From Alicyclobacillus herbarius DSM 13609 (lineage in GTDB: Bacteria; Bacillota; Bacilli; Alicyclobacillales; Alicyclobacillaceae), in NCBI RefSeq assembly GCF_000430585.1, contig NZ_AUMH01000002.1:62001-126000 (forward strand): a DNA stretch of 64,000 nt, written 5' to 3'. Under the pieces are notes generated by a model that was not told where the DNA came from, ran no database searches, and saw nothing but the letters and a program-made list of their open reading frames with translations. The position numbers and the translations under genes are program-made. The stretch's first letter is position 1, and each line of letters begins with the position of its first letter. Of this stretch, positions 1 to 8,576 are shown piece by piece.

Positions 1-94
1 CGATGGTGATGCCACGCACGACCGCTTCCCGATTTCCTTGGAGGATGCGTCCACCCACCACGGCGGCCAGTTCAGAGACAGAGAGGGGGGTCAA
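1..94 (-). CDS. murF: MurF N-terminus (UDP-MurNAc-tripeptide D-Ala-D-Ala ligase), partial
   Basis: Only the first 31 codons are in the window; the gene runs off the left edge. Read on the minus strand from a TTG at 94-92, it begins LSVSELAAVVGGRIL after three residues and continues to a VVRGITI stretch. This is the usual N-terminal pattern of MurF, where a leucine-rich start and a GG-x-L turn lead to the G-x-S/T-I-D strand. An AAAGGA motif lies about 12 bases upstream. MurF adds the D-Ala-D-Ala dipeptide to the peptidoglycan precursor, and the divergent neighbour is ddl, which makes that dipeptide. Identity rests on a short N-terminus plus context, so MurE or another Mur ligase cannot be fully excluded. 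Confidence 0.6.
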   Translation of the reverse strand, partial: MTPLSVSELAAVVGGRILQGNREAVVRGITI

Positions 95-110
95 GGGGAG
101 GCACCATCCT

Positions 111-144
111 TTCAAAATGGTTGACCGTTCAAGATGGTCGACCG
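111..144. repeat. Tandem 17-bp repeat in the murF/ddl intergenic region
   Basis: Two adjacent 17-bp units, 111-127 and 128-144, both read TTCAARATGGTYGACCG and differ at two positions. They lie just upstream of the predicted murF start. They could be a duplicated operator or a simple slippage duplication; nothing in the sequence decides which. Confidence 0.5.
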
Positions 145-268
145 TAGCTCCGGTCTATCTGCAGCTTGTCTGCTTGCAGCTTTCGTCAATCTGCGGTTTC
201 CCTGCGTTCTATCCTATCACGAGTCTCCCTTTTCTGTGTGGCACCACGTGCAACTTTTCACAACTTGC

Positions 269-298
269 TTCACAAGGTGGAAACATGGGCAGTAAAAT
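269..298 (+). promoter_or_regulatory. Candidate vegetative promoter of ddl
   Basis: TTCACA at 269-274 and TAAAAT at 293-298 are separated by 18 bases and lie 27 bases before the ddl start codon. Each hexamer matches the sigma-A consensus at four or five of six positions. This is the best candidate in the gap; no terminator or riboswitch is visible there. Confidence 0.4.
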
Positions 299-325
299 GT
301 GACCGTAGTCTAAAGGGGTGGCAAC

Positions 326-1537
326 GTGACAAAACGAATTCGAGTCGGTGTCGTGTTTGGCGGAAAATCGGGCGAACATGAGGTGTCGTTGCAGTCCGCC
401 CGGTCGGTGATGGCGGCGTTGGACAAGGAGCGCTATGAACTGGTGCCCATCGCGATAGACAAGAGCGGGCGTTGGCACGGCGGCGAGCAGGCCCTGGCGC
501 TGATGCGCGGGGAGGCGGGATTCTTGCCGGCATCGCAGTCGGGGACCAAAGCCTTGGCCGGAGAAGCCGCTGGCGAGGCCGCGTTCGCAGACAAGGGTGA
601 CTCCAGCGTGCCGGCAGGCCTCGCCGTTTCGGCGGATCGCTCTCGCGGTCAGGGTGTCGGCCAGGAGGTGGTCCGTACCGAACCCGGTGAACGGGTGCCG
701 CAGACGGTCGTCGGCGAGATTGACGTCGTGTTTCCGGTTCTGCACGGGTCGTATGGGGAAGATGGCACCATTCAGGGCATGCTGGAAATGTTGGACCTCC
801 CGTACGTGGGCGATGGCGTCCTCGCCAGCGCGGTGGGCATGGATAAGGTCGTGATGAAGGCCTTGTTTGCGGCGGCCGGTCTGCCGCAGGTGCGCTATCG
901 CCACTACCTACGTGCCCAGTGGGAGCAAAAACCAGACGAGGTGCTGGCCGACGTGGAACAGGAGTTGGGCTATCCTTGTTTCGTCAAGCCGGCCAATCTA
1001 GGTTCGAGCGTTGGCATCAGCAAGGCGAAGGACCGGACCAGTCTCGAACAGGCGCTGCGGGAAGCGGCGAAGTACGACCGCAAAATCATCGTCGAGGCCG
1101 GGGTCGATGCGCGCGAGGTGGAGGTGGCGGTCCTGGGCAACGATGATCCCATCGCCTCGGTGCCAGGGGAAATCGTGCCGTGCAACGAATTCTATGATTA
1201 CAGGGCGAAGTACATCGACGGCAAATCGATGCTCATCATCCCGGCTGAACTGCCCGAAGACACTACCGCCAAGCTGCAGCAATTGGCGATACGCGCGTTT
1301 CAGACGATTGACGGCAGCGGATTGGCGCGGGTCGACTTCTTCATCGAGCGGAAGACGGGTAATATCTTGATTAACGAAATCAACACGATGCCCGGATTCA
1401 CCGAGTTCAGCATGTATCCGAAGCTGTGGGAGGCGACTGGTATTTCCTACCGCGAACTGATTGACCGGCTCATCCAACTGGCGATGGAGCGGCACGCCGA
1501 CAAACGCCGCAACCAGACCGAGTTCACGCTCGGGTGA
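326..1537 (+). CDS. ddl: D-alanine--D-alanine ligase
   Basis: ATP-grasp ligase that joins two D-alanines for peptidoglycan synthesis in the cytoplasm. The N-terminal [11 protein letters not shown] motif, the [15 protein letters not shown] segment, the [16 protein letters not shown]-binding loop (about residue 225) and the metal-binding [11 protein letters not shown] near residue 350 are all present. The protein has 403 residues against a usual 300-370. The extra length is a hydrophilic Ala/Gly-rich insertion at about residues 65-125, before the HGSYGEDG strand. The start is GTG at 326, preceded by AAAGGGGTGG. The gene diverges from the putative murF and is followed nine bases later by a transglycosylase, so the three form a wall-synthesis neighbourhood. 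Confidence 0.95.
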   Translation: MTKRIRVGVVFGGKSGEHEVSLQSARSVMAALDKERYELVPIAIDKSGRWHGGEQALALMRGEAGFLPASQSGTKALAGEAAGEAAFADKGDSSVPAGLAVSADRSRGQGVGQEVVRTEPGERVPQTVVGEIDVVFPVLHGSYGEDGTIQGMLEMLDLPYVGDGVLASAVGMDKVVMKALFAAAGLPQVRYRHYLRAQWEQKPDEVLADVEQELGYPCFVKPANLGSSVGISKAKDRTSLEQALREAAKYDRKIIVEAGVDAREVEVAVLGNDDPIASVPGEIVPCNEFYDYRAKYIDGKSMLIIPAELPEDTTAKLQQLAIRAFQTIDGSGLARVDFFIERKTGNILINEINTMPGFTEFSMYPKLWEATGISYRELIDRLIQLAMERHADKRRNQTEFTLG

Positions 1538-1546
1538 TGGCCTCGT

Positions 1547-2287
1547 ATGCGTCTGCTCTCGTTTGCGTTGCGCGTCGCGGTGAGGCTGGCCTTGGCCATC
1601 TGCGTCCTGTTGGTGATGATCTACGGGGTGCTGTACGTATACTTCACCCGCGTCCGGCACATTGACCGAGAGGTCGAGGCTGCAGTGGCCAACCGCATTC
1701 TCGCGTATCACGTGCATCCGCTGAATTACGAGCAGATTCCCAGCTTCTTTCGCGAGGCCATCATCTCGACGGAAGACCGCCGCTTTTGGTGGGACCCTGG
1801 GATAGACCCGGTTGGCATTCTCCGGTCGCTATACGTCGATATCGAAGCCGACGGGTATGTGGAGGGCGGATCGACCATTACCCAGCAGCTGGTGGATAAC
1901 ACCTTGCTCTCCAAGCGCAAGTCCATCGTCCGCAAGCTGCGGCAGGCGGTCTATGCCATCGGCATCTATGACACGATGAGCAAGTGCCAGACGCTGACCG
2001 ACTATGTCAACGTCATCTACTTCGGGCACGGGGCGTACGGATTGTATAACGCGGCGGAGACGTACTTCGGTCTACCGCCGGCGGCGCTCAATGAAGGGGA
2101 ATTGAGCCTGCTGGCCGGGCTCCCCAACGGTCCTTCGTTGTACGATCCGCTCGTCTCTCTGAAACTGGCGCGCAGCCGCCAGTGGGTGGTGCTCGAGAAC
2201 ATGGTTGACGCCGGCCGTCTCAGCAAAGCCGAGGCCGAAGCGATTTATCACCAGCCCCTCCGCTTGAAGGGGGCGCCTGGGACATGA
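1547..2287 (+). CDS. Monofunctional biosynthetic peptidoglycan transglycosylase (GT51)
   Basis: Membrane-anchored glycosyltransferase family 51 domain with no transpeptidase domain, 246 residues. One hydrophobic N-terminal segment (about 8-30) anchors it. GT51 motifs follow: STEDRRFW with the catalytic Glu (about residue 66), GGSTITQQLVDN, RKLRQAVYAI and a YVNVIYFGHGAYGLYNAAETYFG-like region. It would polymerise lipid II into glycan strands outside the membrane. The usual H-x-G after motif 1 is WDPGID here, and the K-x-E-I-L-E segment has become CQTLTDYVN, so it is somewhat divergent. It lies nine bases after ddl and its stop overlaps the next start by four bases, indicating co-transcription. 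Confidence 0.88.
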   Translation: MRLLSFALRVAVRLALAICVLLVMIYGVLYVYFTRVRHIDREVEAAVANRILAYHVHPLNYEQIPSFFREAIISTEDRRFWWDPGIDPVGILRSLYVDIEADGYVEGGSTITQQLVDNTLLSKRKSIVRKLRQAVYAIGIYDTMSKCQTLTDYVNVIYFGHGAYGLYNAAETYFGLPPAALNEGELSLLAGLPNGPSLYDPLVSLKLARSRQWVVLENMVDAGRLSKAEAEAIYHQPLRLKGAPGT

Positions 2288-2598
2288 ACTACGTATACAT
2301 GCTCGAATGCGGCGACGGCACGATTTACACCGGCTGGACGACCGATTTGGCCCGGCGCCTGGCCGCTCACCGGGCTGGGCGCGGCGCCCGCTACACCCGC
2401 GGCCGCGGGCCCTTGATTGTCCGGCGCGTCGAGGTCTACGCGGACAAGTCGGCCGCCCTCCGGCGCGAACGGGAGATCAAACGCCTGAACCGGGCGGACA
2501 AGTTGGCCTTGCTGGCGGAGGGGCCGACTTTCGAGCGAGACCCGGCGTTCGGGGACCTGCCTGAGCCTGGAGCGGAGCCAGCGGATGCAGGCAACTGA
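2284..2598 (+). CDS. GIY-YIG domain protein (YazA/YhbQ type)
   Basis: Small 104-residue protein of the UPF0213 branch of the GIY-YIG nuclease superfamily. It starts NYVYMLECGDGTIYTGWT, in which YVY and YTG are the two halves of the GIY-YIG signature, and continues with DLARRLAAH and the conserved Arg and Glu residues of RREREIKRLNRADKLAL. Family members have a nuclease fold, but their physiological substrate is generally not established. The start codon overlaps the previous stop as ATGA, so translation is probably coupled to the transglycosylase. Confidence 0.88.
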   Translation: MNYVYMLECGDGTIYTGWTTDLARRLAAHRAGRGARYTRGRGPLIVRRVEVYADKSAALRREREIKRLNRADKLALLAEGPTFERDPAFGDLPEPGAEPADAGN

Positions 2599-2628
2599 GC
2601 ACATACGCAGGGTATAAGGAGGCGCCAG

Positions 2629-3195
2629 ATGTTTCGTCGTATCGGCAAGCTTTTGCGCGCATGGGAATTTTACACGTTCGTGCGCAGCTTCAGTCCAACG
2701 GCCTATTTGATGGACAAGGCCTTCGAATACATGTTTGAGCGGCTGACCTTGTACGACTACGGCTTTCTGGCCGCCGCCTTGATACTGGCCCTGGCGTTTG
2801 TGGTTGAGCTGGTCGACGGCTTGGTGCAGGTTGTGCTCACGGTGTTGCGCGGCATCGGGGTGTGGCACGGCGTCTGGCCGACCTGGCCCGGCTTCCGCTG
2901 GCTGGCTCACCCCACCGTTGCCGGCGTCGTGGACTGGTTCTTTATCGGGGTGACGTTGAGTCTCGCGCTTTTTGTGTGGTTGTTCCACTTCCTGCGCAGG
3001 CTGTGGCCGGAGGGGCGCATGGGCCAGTTGCACCGCAGCTACGGAGGCGCCAGCTTTCACGTCCAGTGGCAGGTTTTTGACGAAGGGGAACATACGTGGG
3101 CCGGGGCTCGAATTCGTCCGCGGCACAAGACCAGTCCGACCGCCTGGGGGTTCTTGCTGGTTGGCTGGCTGCTCCAGGTCTTGATGTGGATCTGA
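2629..3195 (+). CDS. Membrane protein of unknown function
   Basis: I do not recognise this 188-residue protein. It has a basic, aromatic N-terminal stretch, then hydrophobic segments at about 46-70 and 103-125 and a short one at the extreme C-terminus (about 171-188). A soluble loop at about 130-170 is rich in Arg, Gly and His. The arrangement suggests an integral membrane protein with two or three helices. The start is ATG with a GGAGG element eight bases upstream. It is in the same direction as its neighbours, 30 bases after the GIY-YIG gene, so it is probably in the same transcript. Confidence 0.7.
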   Translation: MFRRIGKLLRAWEFYTFVRSFSPTAYLMDKAFEYMFERLTLYDYGFLAAALILALAFVVELVDGLVQVVLTVLRGIGVWHGVWPTWPGFRWLAHPTVAGVVDWFFIGVTLSLALFVWLFHFLRRLWPEGRMGQLHRSYGGASFHVQWQVFDEGEHTWAGARIRPRHKTSPTAWGFLLVGWLLQVLMWI

Positions 3196-3226
3196 AGCCC
3201 CGAGGTTTTCCGAGAAAGGAGCACGT

Positions 3227-3322
3227 ATGAGTAAGCGCCCTCGGCAAACACGGTCGAAAGGAGATGACAATCGTGAAAATTCACGTCCTTGGTTTCTGGG
3301 GTACGTATCCAGAAGCGGGTGA
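3227..3322 (+). CDS. Possible 31-residue leader or small protein overlapping the MBL gene
   Basis: ATG at 3227 follows a good AAAGGAG site with five bases of spacing and opens a 31-codon frame beginning MSKRPRQTRSKG, very basic at the N-terminus. It ends inside the next gene in another frame. The ribosome binding site of the next gene lies within this frame, so it could act as a translational coupling leader. There is no recognisable domain and the length is short, so this is a tentative call. Confidence 0.3.
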   Translation: MSKRPRQTRSKGDDNRENSRPWFLGYVSRSG

Positions 3323-4013
3323 GGCGACTACCGGTTTTCTCATTGAATCGGGTGAGGAGCGCATCCTGCTCGACTGTGGATCCGGCGTGCTGGCGCAGCT
3401 GTTGCACATCTGCCCGGTAGAGCGCTTGACGGGCGTCGTGGTGACGCACCATCACCACGACCATAACGCCGACCTGGGGGTGCTGTCCTACGCGCTCCTG
3501 GTCGCTCGCAAGAGCGGACGGCGCACCCCCCCGGTTCCTATGTACATGCTCCCGGGCCCGAAAGCCTTGATGGAGGATTTGCGTAAGGAACCGTTCATTC
3601 GCCTGCACACCTTGACGCCTGAGGCGAAGGTTACACTGGGTGGCATTTCCTTCTCCTTTGCCCAGACCCAGCACCCCGTACCCTGCCTCGCCGTCCGCGC
3701 CGAGGCCGCAGGCCGCGTGTTCGCGTTCTCGGCCGACTCATCGCTGGCGCCGGAACTCCTTCGCGTCGCCCGGGGAGCGGACCTGTTCATCTGCGAGGCG
3801 AGCATGTTTGACGGACAGGAACGAATGGCGGTGCAGGCCGGGCACCTGACCGCCAGGCAGGCTGGGCAGTTGGCTCGCGAGGCCGAGTGTGCCCGGCTCG
3901 CCTTAACCCACTACCCGCACGAGGGCGATTTGGACCTGCTTTTCCAGCAGGCGGAGGCTGCCTTTGGTCGTCCCGTCGAACGGTTGTCCACGCGCCAGGT
4001 GCTCGAGGTCTGA
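3273..4013 (+). CDS. MBL-fold metallo-hydrolase (YhfI-like)
   Basis: Cytoplasmic metallo-beta-lactamase-fold protein of the ribonuclease Z-like branch that includes Bacillus YhfI. The dinuclear metal site is visible as THHHHDHNADL (about residues 53-63), the later His in AQTQHP, the Asp in FSADSS and the final His in LTHYPH. The enzymatic substrate of this branch is not well defined. I place the start at GTG 3273 because AAAGGAG at 3257-3263 is then nine bases away; the in-frame ATG at 3264 abuts the site directly. About 246 residues, as expected for the family. Confidence 0.85.
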   Translation: MKIHVLGFWGTYPEAGEATTGFLIESGEERILLDCGSGVLAQLLHICPVERLTGVVVTHHHHDHNADLGVLSYALLVARKSGRRTPPVPMYMLPGPKALMEDLRKEPFIRLHTLTPEAKVTLGGISFSFAQTQHPVPCLAVRAEAAGRVFAFSADSSLAPELLRVARGADLFICEASMFDGQERMAVQAGHLTARQAGQLAREAECARLALTHYPHEGDLDLLFQQAEAAFGRPVERLSTRQVLEV

Positions 4014-4019
4014 GGCGCC

Positions 4020-4940
4020 ATGCCATCCACATCGGGGAATGAGACGGGGAATCCGGCATGGGCGCTGGAGTTTCGCGACGTGGGGCGAGTTGTCCAAACG
4101 GATGACGGATCGCGTACTGTCCTGCAGGGGATTAGCGGCCGCATCGCTCCGGGGCGTGTGGTCACTCTTGTCGGTCCCTCCGGGGCCGGCAAGAGTACTT
4201 TGCTCGCTCTTTGTAACCTGTTCGCCACCCCGGATGAAGGGCAGGTCTTCGTGTCCGGCCGTGAGGTGCGGGAGTGGCCGCTGCCCCAGTTACGTCGGCA
4301 CGTTGGCTTGGTGATGCAGCAGCCGGTTATGCTGCCCGGCACCGTCGCGGACAACCTGGCAGTCCCCTATCAGTTGCAGGGGCGTCCCGCGCCGAATGGG
4401 AAAGAGCTACTCGAGCAGGTTGGGCTACCGGCAGACTTACTCTCCCGGGCAGCGTCCGAGCTCTCCGGGGGACAGCAGCAGCGGGTGGCATTGGCCCGCA
4501 CCTTGGCGAACCAGCCGCAGGTCTTGCTCTTGGACGAGGTGACCTCGGCCCTGGACAGGGGCTCGGCAGCGGTGATTGAACAGAACATTCGTGAGTGGGT
4601 GGCCAAGCGCCAGTTGACCGTACTTTGGGTGACGCACGACCTCGCACAGGCCGAGCGGGTTGGGGACGAGACGTGGTTACTCGTAGACGGCCGCCTGGTT
4701 GAGCAAGCGCCGACTAGGGCGTTTTTCCAAGCCCCGACGACAGAGGAAGGCCGGCGCTTTCTCGAATTCGGCGCGGCCGGACAAAAGGCCGACCCAAGCT
4801 CCGGCGAAGTCTCCGGCCAAACGGCTGACCAAGCCGCCCGCGAAGTCGCCGACCAAACCGCCGCCGATGCGCATGGTGCGTCTGGGTTGGTCCCGGAGTC
4901 GAGGGTGGTATCGGAGGCCGACGAGGGGGATGAGCCATGA
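4020..4940 (+). CDS. fetA: ABC transporter ATP-binding protein, FetA-type
   Basis: ATPase subunit paired with the UPF0014 permease that follows. It shows Walker A GPSGAGKST (about residue 51), Q-loop VMQQP, signature ELSGGQQQRVALARTL, Walker B VLLLDEVTSALD and the H-loop WVTHD. The family (E. coli FetA/YbbL) works with FetB in metal, probably iron, homeostasis. It has 306 residues. The last 65 or so form a low-complexity Ala/Asp/Gln/Thr tail built of degenerate ADQ-A repeats, absent from the usual ~220-residue subunits. The start ATG 4020 has only a weak site. The stop overlaps the permease start as ATGA. Confidence 0.85.
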   Translation: MPSTSGNETGNPAWALEFRDVGRVVQTDDGSRTVLQGISGRIAPGRVVTLVGPSGAGKSTLLALCNLFATPDEGQVFVSGREVREWPLPQLRRHVGLVMQQPVMLPGTVADNLAVPYQLQGRPAPNGKELLEQVGLPADLLSRAASELSGGQQQRVALARTLANQPQVLLLDEVTSALDRGSAAVIEQNIREWVAKRQLTVLWVTHDLAQAERVGDETWLLVDGRLVEQAPTRAFFQAPTTEEGRRFLEFGAAGQKADPSSGEVSGQTADQAAREVADQTAADAHGASGLVPESRVVSEADEGDEP

Positions 4941-5683
4941 GTTTATGGACACTCTCACTCACCCTGGCGTTTGTGGTCGGGGCGATGCTGGTTTCACTCT
5001 GGCAACGCCTGGGCCTGGAACGGGACATGGTGGTGGCGACGGTTCGGGCCACCATCCAGCTGCTCATCATCGGCTACATTCTAAAGTTCGTTTTCCACGT
5101 GGACAATATCGCCTTGACCGCGGCCATGGTGACGCTCATGACCTGCGTCGCCGCTGACAACGCTGGGCGGCGCGGCCGCGGCCTGGCGGGCCGCTTTTGG
5201 CGTCCGTTCGCCGCCATCGCCGCGACCGAGGTCCTGACACAGGGGTTCCTCCTCGTGGCGCACGTCATTCCTCCTAAGCCGTCATACATCATCCCCATCA
5301 GTGGCATGATTATCGGCAATTCGATGGTCGCTTCGGGGCTGTTTCTCAACCGCCTGCGCGATGAGGCAAAGTCTCGCCGTCCGGAGGTATTGGCGTTGCT
5401 CGCGCTCGGTGCCAATCCGAAGCAGGCTTCGCGGCGCGTGCTCAAGGCCGCCACCAAAGCCAGCATGATTCCCACCATTGACAGCGCCAAAACAATGGGG
5501 CTCGTCCAGCTGCCCGGGATGATGACCGGCCAAATCATCGCGGGGGCGGACCCGATTCAGGCAGTGCGTTACCAATTGCTCATCGTTTTCGCGATCATCG
5601 CCTCTGCCGCCATCACGAGCATCGTGCTCGGTTTTCTCACCTATTCGCGCCTGTTTAACCGTCATTGGCAGCCCACGGTCTAG
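4937..5683 (+). CDS. fetB: ABC transporter permease, FetB/UPF0014 family
   Basis: Integral membrane protein of 248 residues with about seven hydrophobic segments. UPF0014 landmarks include ATIQLLIIGYIL, the SYIIPISGMIIGNSMVASGL block, the conserved cytoplasmic LALGANPKQASRRVLKAA loop and SAKTMGLVQLPGMMTGQIIAGADPIQAVRYQL. In E. coli this family (FetB/YbbM) forms an exporter with FetA that lowers iron stress. The four-base overlap with the ATPase gene supports a two-gene transporter. No transcription terminator is obvious after it. Confidence 0.9.
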   Translation: MSLWTLSLTLAFVVGAMLVSLWQRLGLERDMVVATVRATIQLLIIGYILKFVFHVDNIALTAAMVTLMTCVAADNAGRRGRGLAGRFWRPFAAIAATEVLTQGFLLVAHVIPPKPSYIIPISGMIIGNSMVASGLFLNRLRDEAKSRRPEVLALLALGANPKQASRRVLKAATKASMIPTIDSAKTMGLVQLPGMMTGQIIAGADPIQAVRYQLLIVFAIIASAAITSIVLGFLTYSRLFNRHWQPTV

Positions 5684-5750
5684 GCGTCGCCTGCTTCCCG
5701 CGGTTGGGATGTTGATGACACGCAAACCCCTCACCCTCTCCGGTTTCGAT

Positions 5751-5780
5751 GAATATGTTCCAATCATTGGATTTAAACTA
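5751..5780 (+). promoter_or_regulatory. Candidate sigma-G (forespore) promoter of ger operon 1
   Basis: GAATA at 5751-5755 and TAAACTA at 5774-5780 are spaced by 18 bases. This fits the Bacillus sigma-G pattern GHATR-N18-CATNHTA at all -35 positions and five of seven -10 positions. It lies 44 bases before the first gene of a germination receptor operon, the type of gene sigma-G normally transcribes in the forespore. Confidence 0.55.
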
Positions 5781-5824
5781 CCGTAAATGGAAGATGACCA
5801 TCGGAAACGGAGTGGAGGAGCCAC

Positions 5825-7444
5825 ATGACCATCTGGCGCCGGGCGAAAAAAACGTTGACGAATCCATTGCCGCCCGAGGAGGCGCTGCGCCAGCACCGGA
5901 ACCGAAAGTTTGATGGGCAAGTGCAAAAGTCGGTTCGGTTCATTGAGGAGATGCTGGGCGAAAACGACGACCTGGTCATTCGTTCCTTTCGCATTTTCCA
6001 TGTATACGACGCGGTGGCCATCTATTTTGCCAACATCGTCAACCGCGAAATAAGCAACGAAGCCATCTTTCGTCCCCTGATGAAGCCACCTTCGACTGCG
6101 GCGCGCAGCCGGTTGCGCGGGCGCGCCCTGCGCGAGGTCATCGTCAAAGAAGTCCTTCATCACGAAGAGGTCTATCTGCGCAAGGACTTGATAAAAGTGG
6201 TCGAGGACATTTTGCGCGGCAATACGGTCGTTCTGGTGCAACATTGCGACGAAGTGATTGTCATCGCCACGCGAAGGGTTCCGCAGCGCAACCCAGATCA
6301 GCCAGAGACCGAGCAGGTCATCCGTGGTGCCCGCGATGGCTTTGTCGAACAGCTTTCAACCAACATCACACTCTTACGTTATCGTCTGCAGACACCCAAC
6401 CTACGTGTCAAGATGATGACGATTGGCCAACTGACGAAGACCAAAGTGGCCGTCTGCTATATTGAGGGCGTGGCCCGTCCGGTACTCGTTCAGGAGGTAC
6501 TGGACCGACTCAAATCGATTGAGACTGACAGCGTGCTGGACGCCGGCACCTTGGAACAGTTTATCGAAGACAACCATTGGAGCCCGTTCCCGCAGGTGCA
6601 AAACTCGGAGCGTCCGGACAAGTGTGTCGCCAGTCTGCTCGAGGGGCGTGTCGTGATTCTGACCGATGCTACGCCTTTCAGTCTGATAGTGCCGGCGGTC
6701 TTCGTCCAGTTCAACCAGACCATGGACGACTATTCGGAACGTTGGCTGATGTCCAGCCTTATCCGGTTCGTTCGCCTGGTAGCACTCATCTTTTCCTTCA
6801 TTTTCCCAAGTCTCTATGTGGCCATCATCGCCTTCAACCCAGAACTGATTCCGACAAAGTTTGCCGTAGCTGTCGCCGGTGGGCGGGCGGGTGTGCCGTT
6901 TCCAGCTGTCATCGAGGTGCTTTTGATGGAAGTCTCGATGGAGGTCCTGCGTGAAGCCACCTTACGTCTGCCGCAGCAGGTCGGTGGCGCCCTCTCCATC
7001 GTCGGCGTGCTCATCATTGGCCAAGCGGCCGTCGCAGCCGGTTTTGCCAGTCCGATTACCGTCGTCATCATCGCCTTGACGACCATCGGATCGTTCGCGA
7101 CGCCGGCTTACAACGCGGCTATCGCCCTGCGCATCCTGCGTTTTGTGTTGACCATTCTTGCCGGCCTATTCGGTCTTTACGGCGTCGTCGTGGGGCTGAT
7201 TCTGGTTTCCAACCACATGCTGTCGCTCCGCTCTTTTGGTATCCCGTACCTCAGCCCCGTCGTCCCGCTTAACTGGGAGGGCCTTAAGGACGCCTTGATT
7301 CGTGCTCCGCTGTGGTCGATGTGGCGCCGTCCGAAGCAGCTCAATCCGGTCGACCATCGCCGCTTGTCGCCGGATACCCTGCAGAAAATGATGGAGCCGC
7401 GCAGCCATACACTCGATCCGGTCAAGCCGCGGAGGTTGAAGTAA
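5825..7444 (+). CDS. Spore germination receptor A subunit (GerA/GerKA family), operon 1
   Basis: Inner spore membrane subunit of a nutrient germinant receptor. A soluble N-terminal half (about 1-300, with the SIETDSVLDAG and ASLLEGRVVILTDATPF blocks) precedes about five membrane helices. The family hallmark GVPFPAVIEVLLMEVSMEVLREATLRLP and SIVGVLIIGQAAVAAG region lies at about 355-400, and SFGIPYLSPVVPL follows near 475. The length of 539 residues is normal. The start ATG follows GTGGAGGAGCCAC. It is first in a run with gerB, gerC and a small membrane gene, downstream of a sigma-G-like promoter. The germinant cannot be read from the sequence. Confidence 0.95.
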   Translation: MTIWRRAKKTLTNPLPPEEALRQHRNRKFDGQVQKSVRFIEEMLGENDDLVIRSFRIFHVYDAVAIYFANIVNREISNEAIFRPLMKPPSTAARSRLRGRALREVIVKEVLHHEEVYLRKDLIKVVEDILRGNTVVLVQHCDEVIVIATRRVPQRNPDQPETEQVIRGARDGFVEQLSTNITLLRYRLQTPNLRVKMMTIGQLTKTKVAVCYIEGVARPVLVQEVLDRLKSIETDSVLDAGTLEQFIEDNHWSPFPQVQNSERPDKCVASLLEGRVVILTDATPFSLIVPAVFVQFNQTMDDYSERWLMSSLIRFVRLVALIFSFIFPSLYVAIIAFNPELIPTKFAVAVAGGRAGVPFPAVIEVLLMEVSMEVLREATLRLPQQVGGALSIVGVLIIGQAAVAAGFASPITVVIIALTTIGSFATPAYNAAIALRILRFVLTILAGLFGLYGVVVGLILVSNHMLSLRSFGIPYLSPVVPLNWEGLKDALIRAPLWSMWRRPKQLNPVDHRRLSPDTLQKMMEPRSHTLDPVKPRRLK

Positions 7445-7445
7445 C

Positions 7446-8576
7446 TTGATGCACAAGGCGGTTTACCGCACGATTACGGTCTTAGAGGCCGTATGTATTT
7501 TCGCCAGCTCGACAATCGGCGTCGGCGTACTCGCTCTGCCCCGCATTGCGGTTGAGGCGGCCGATACGGGCGCACCTTTAATCACCGTATGCGGCCTTGG
7601 TTTGGCATTCTTTGGGGCGTTTATCCTCACGCTGCTCGCCCGTCGCTTTCCCAATGACACTGTCGTGCGTGTGGCGGAGCGGGTGGTCGGGGTGTGGTTG
7701 GGGCGTGTCTGGGGCGCCGCCATTGCACTCTTTTTCATCGTTCTCACAGCCCTTGGTGCGCGTGAGTTTTCCGCGGTCGTCACCACGGCCGTTCTCCCCC
7801 GTACGCCGATTGAGGTGACAACGCTGGTCATGCTCTTATTGGCCGCGCTTTCCGTTCGCAACAACATCACCTCGTTTGGCTACATCCACACATTTTATCA
7901 GCCGTCTATTCACATCCCGAGCTTTCTGATTGCCATTTTCGCCCTCAAAAACGCCCAGCCCATGAATCTTTTACCGTTACTTGGCAACGAACCCGTCCAC
8001 TGGCTGGCTGGTACGGTTACGGTCTCCGCCCTCCTCCAGGGTGGGTTTATCCTCGGCTTTCTGGGCCCCGCTATGGTTGAACCCAGACGGATGCCGCAAG
8101 TACTGCTCTACAGCGGCCTCGTCACCGGCAGCCTGTATCTGACTATGGTCATCGCCTCACTGGCCGTGTTTGGCAGCATGGAAATACACAACCTGATGTG
8201 GCCGACCCTGGAGTTGGCCAAGACGACCTTGATACCCGGGGAAATCTTGGAACGACTGGATGCAGCGTTCTTGGCCATTTGGGTGACGGCTGTATTCACG
8301 ACCTTGTACTCCACGTATTTTATAGCCGTCTTGGCGATTAAGGATGTCTTGCGATTTGAAGACCACTCCTTTTTATCGTTTGCCTTATTGCCATTTATCT
8401 TTATGGTCGCGATGCTGCCCCCCAACGTCGTTCAGCTCTACCGCGTGATTGAACGCGTTGGATGGGGTGGATTATCACTGACCATCGGTTATCCACTCAT
8501 CATCCTTCTACTCGCCTGGGTGCGCGGGGTGAGAGAGGAGCGTGGCATTCGTGAAGAAGTGGATGGCCGCATGTAA
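7446..8576 (+). CDS. Spore germination receptor B subunit (GerB/GerAB, APC superfamily), operon 1
   Basis: Multi-pass inner spore membrane protein of the endospore germination permease family, 376 residues with about ten hydrophobic helices. The N-terminal helix contains SSTIGVGVLALPR, the helix-breaking glycine motif of amino acid permease-like proteins that line the ligand pocket in GerAB. The start is TTG 7446, ten bases after GGAGG, or the adjacent ATG 7449. The 3' end overlaps the start of the lipoprotein gene by 26 bases, so the operon is tightly packed. Confidence 0.92.
   Translation: MMHKAVYRTITVLEAVCIFASSTIGVGVLALPRIAVEAADTGAPLITVCGLGLAFFGAFILTLLARRFPNDTVVRVAERVVGVWLGRVWGAAIALFFIVLTALGAREFSAVVTTAVLPRTPIEVTTLVMLLLAALSVRNNITSFGYIHTFYQPSIHIPSFLIAIFALKNAQPMNLLPLLGNEPVHWLAGTVTVSALLQGGFILGFLGPAMVEPRRMPQVLLYSGLVTGSLYLTMVIASLAVFGSMEIHNLMWPTLELAKTTLIPGEILERLDAAFLAIWVTAVFTTLYSTYFIAVLAIKDVLRFEDHSFLSFALLPFIFMVAMLPPNVVQLYRVIERVGWGGLSLTIGYPLIILLLAWVRGVREERGIREEVDGRM

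Noticed and set aside
2248-3270. Minus-strand frame of 340 codons
   Set aside because: Opposes the GIY-YIG and membrane protein genes, with no ribosome binding site or motif.
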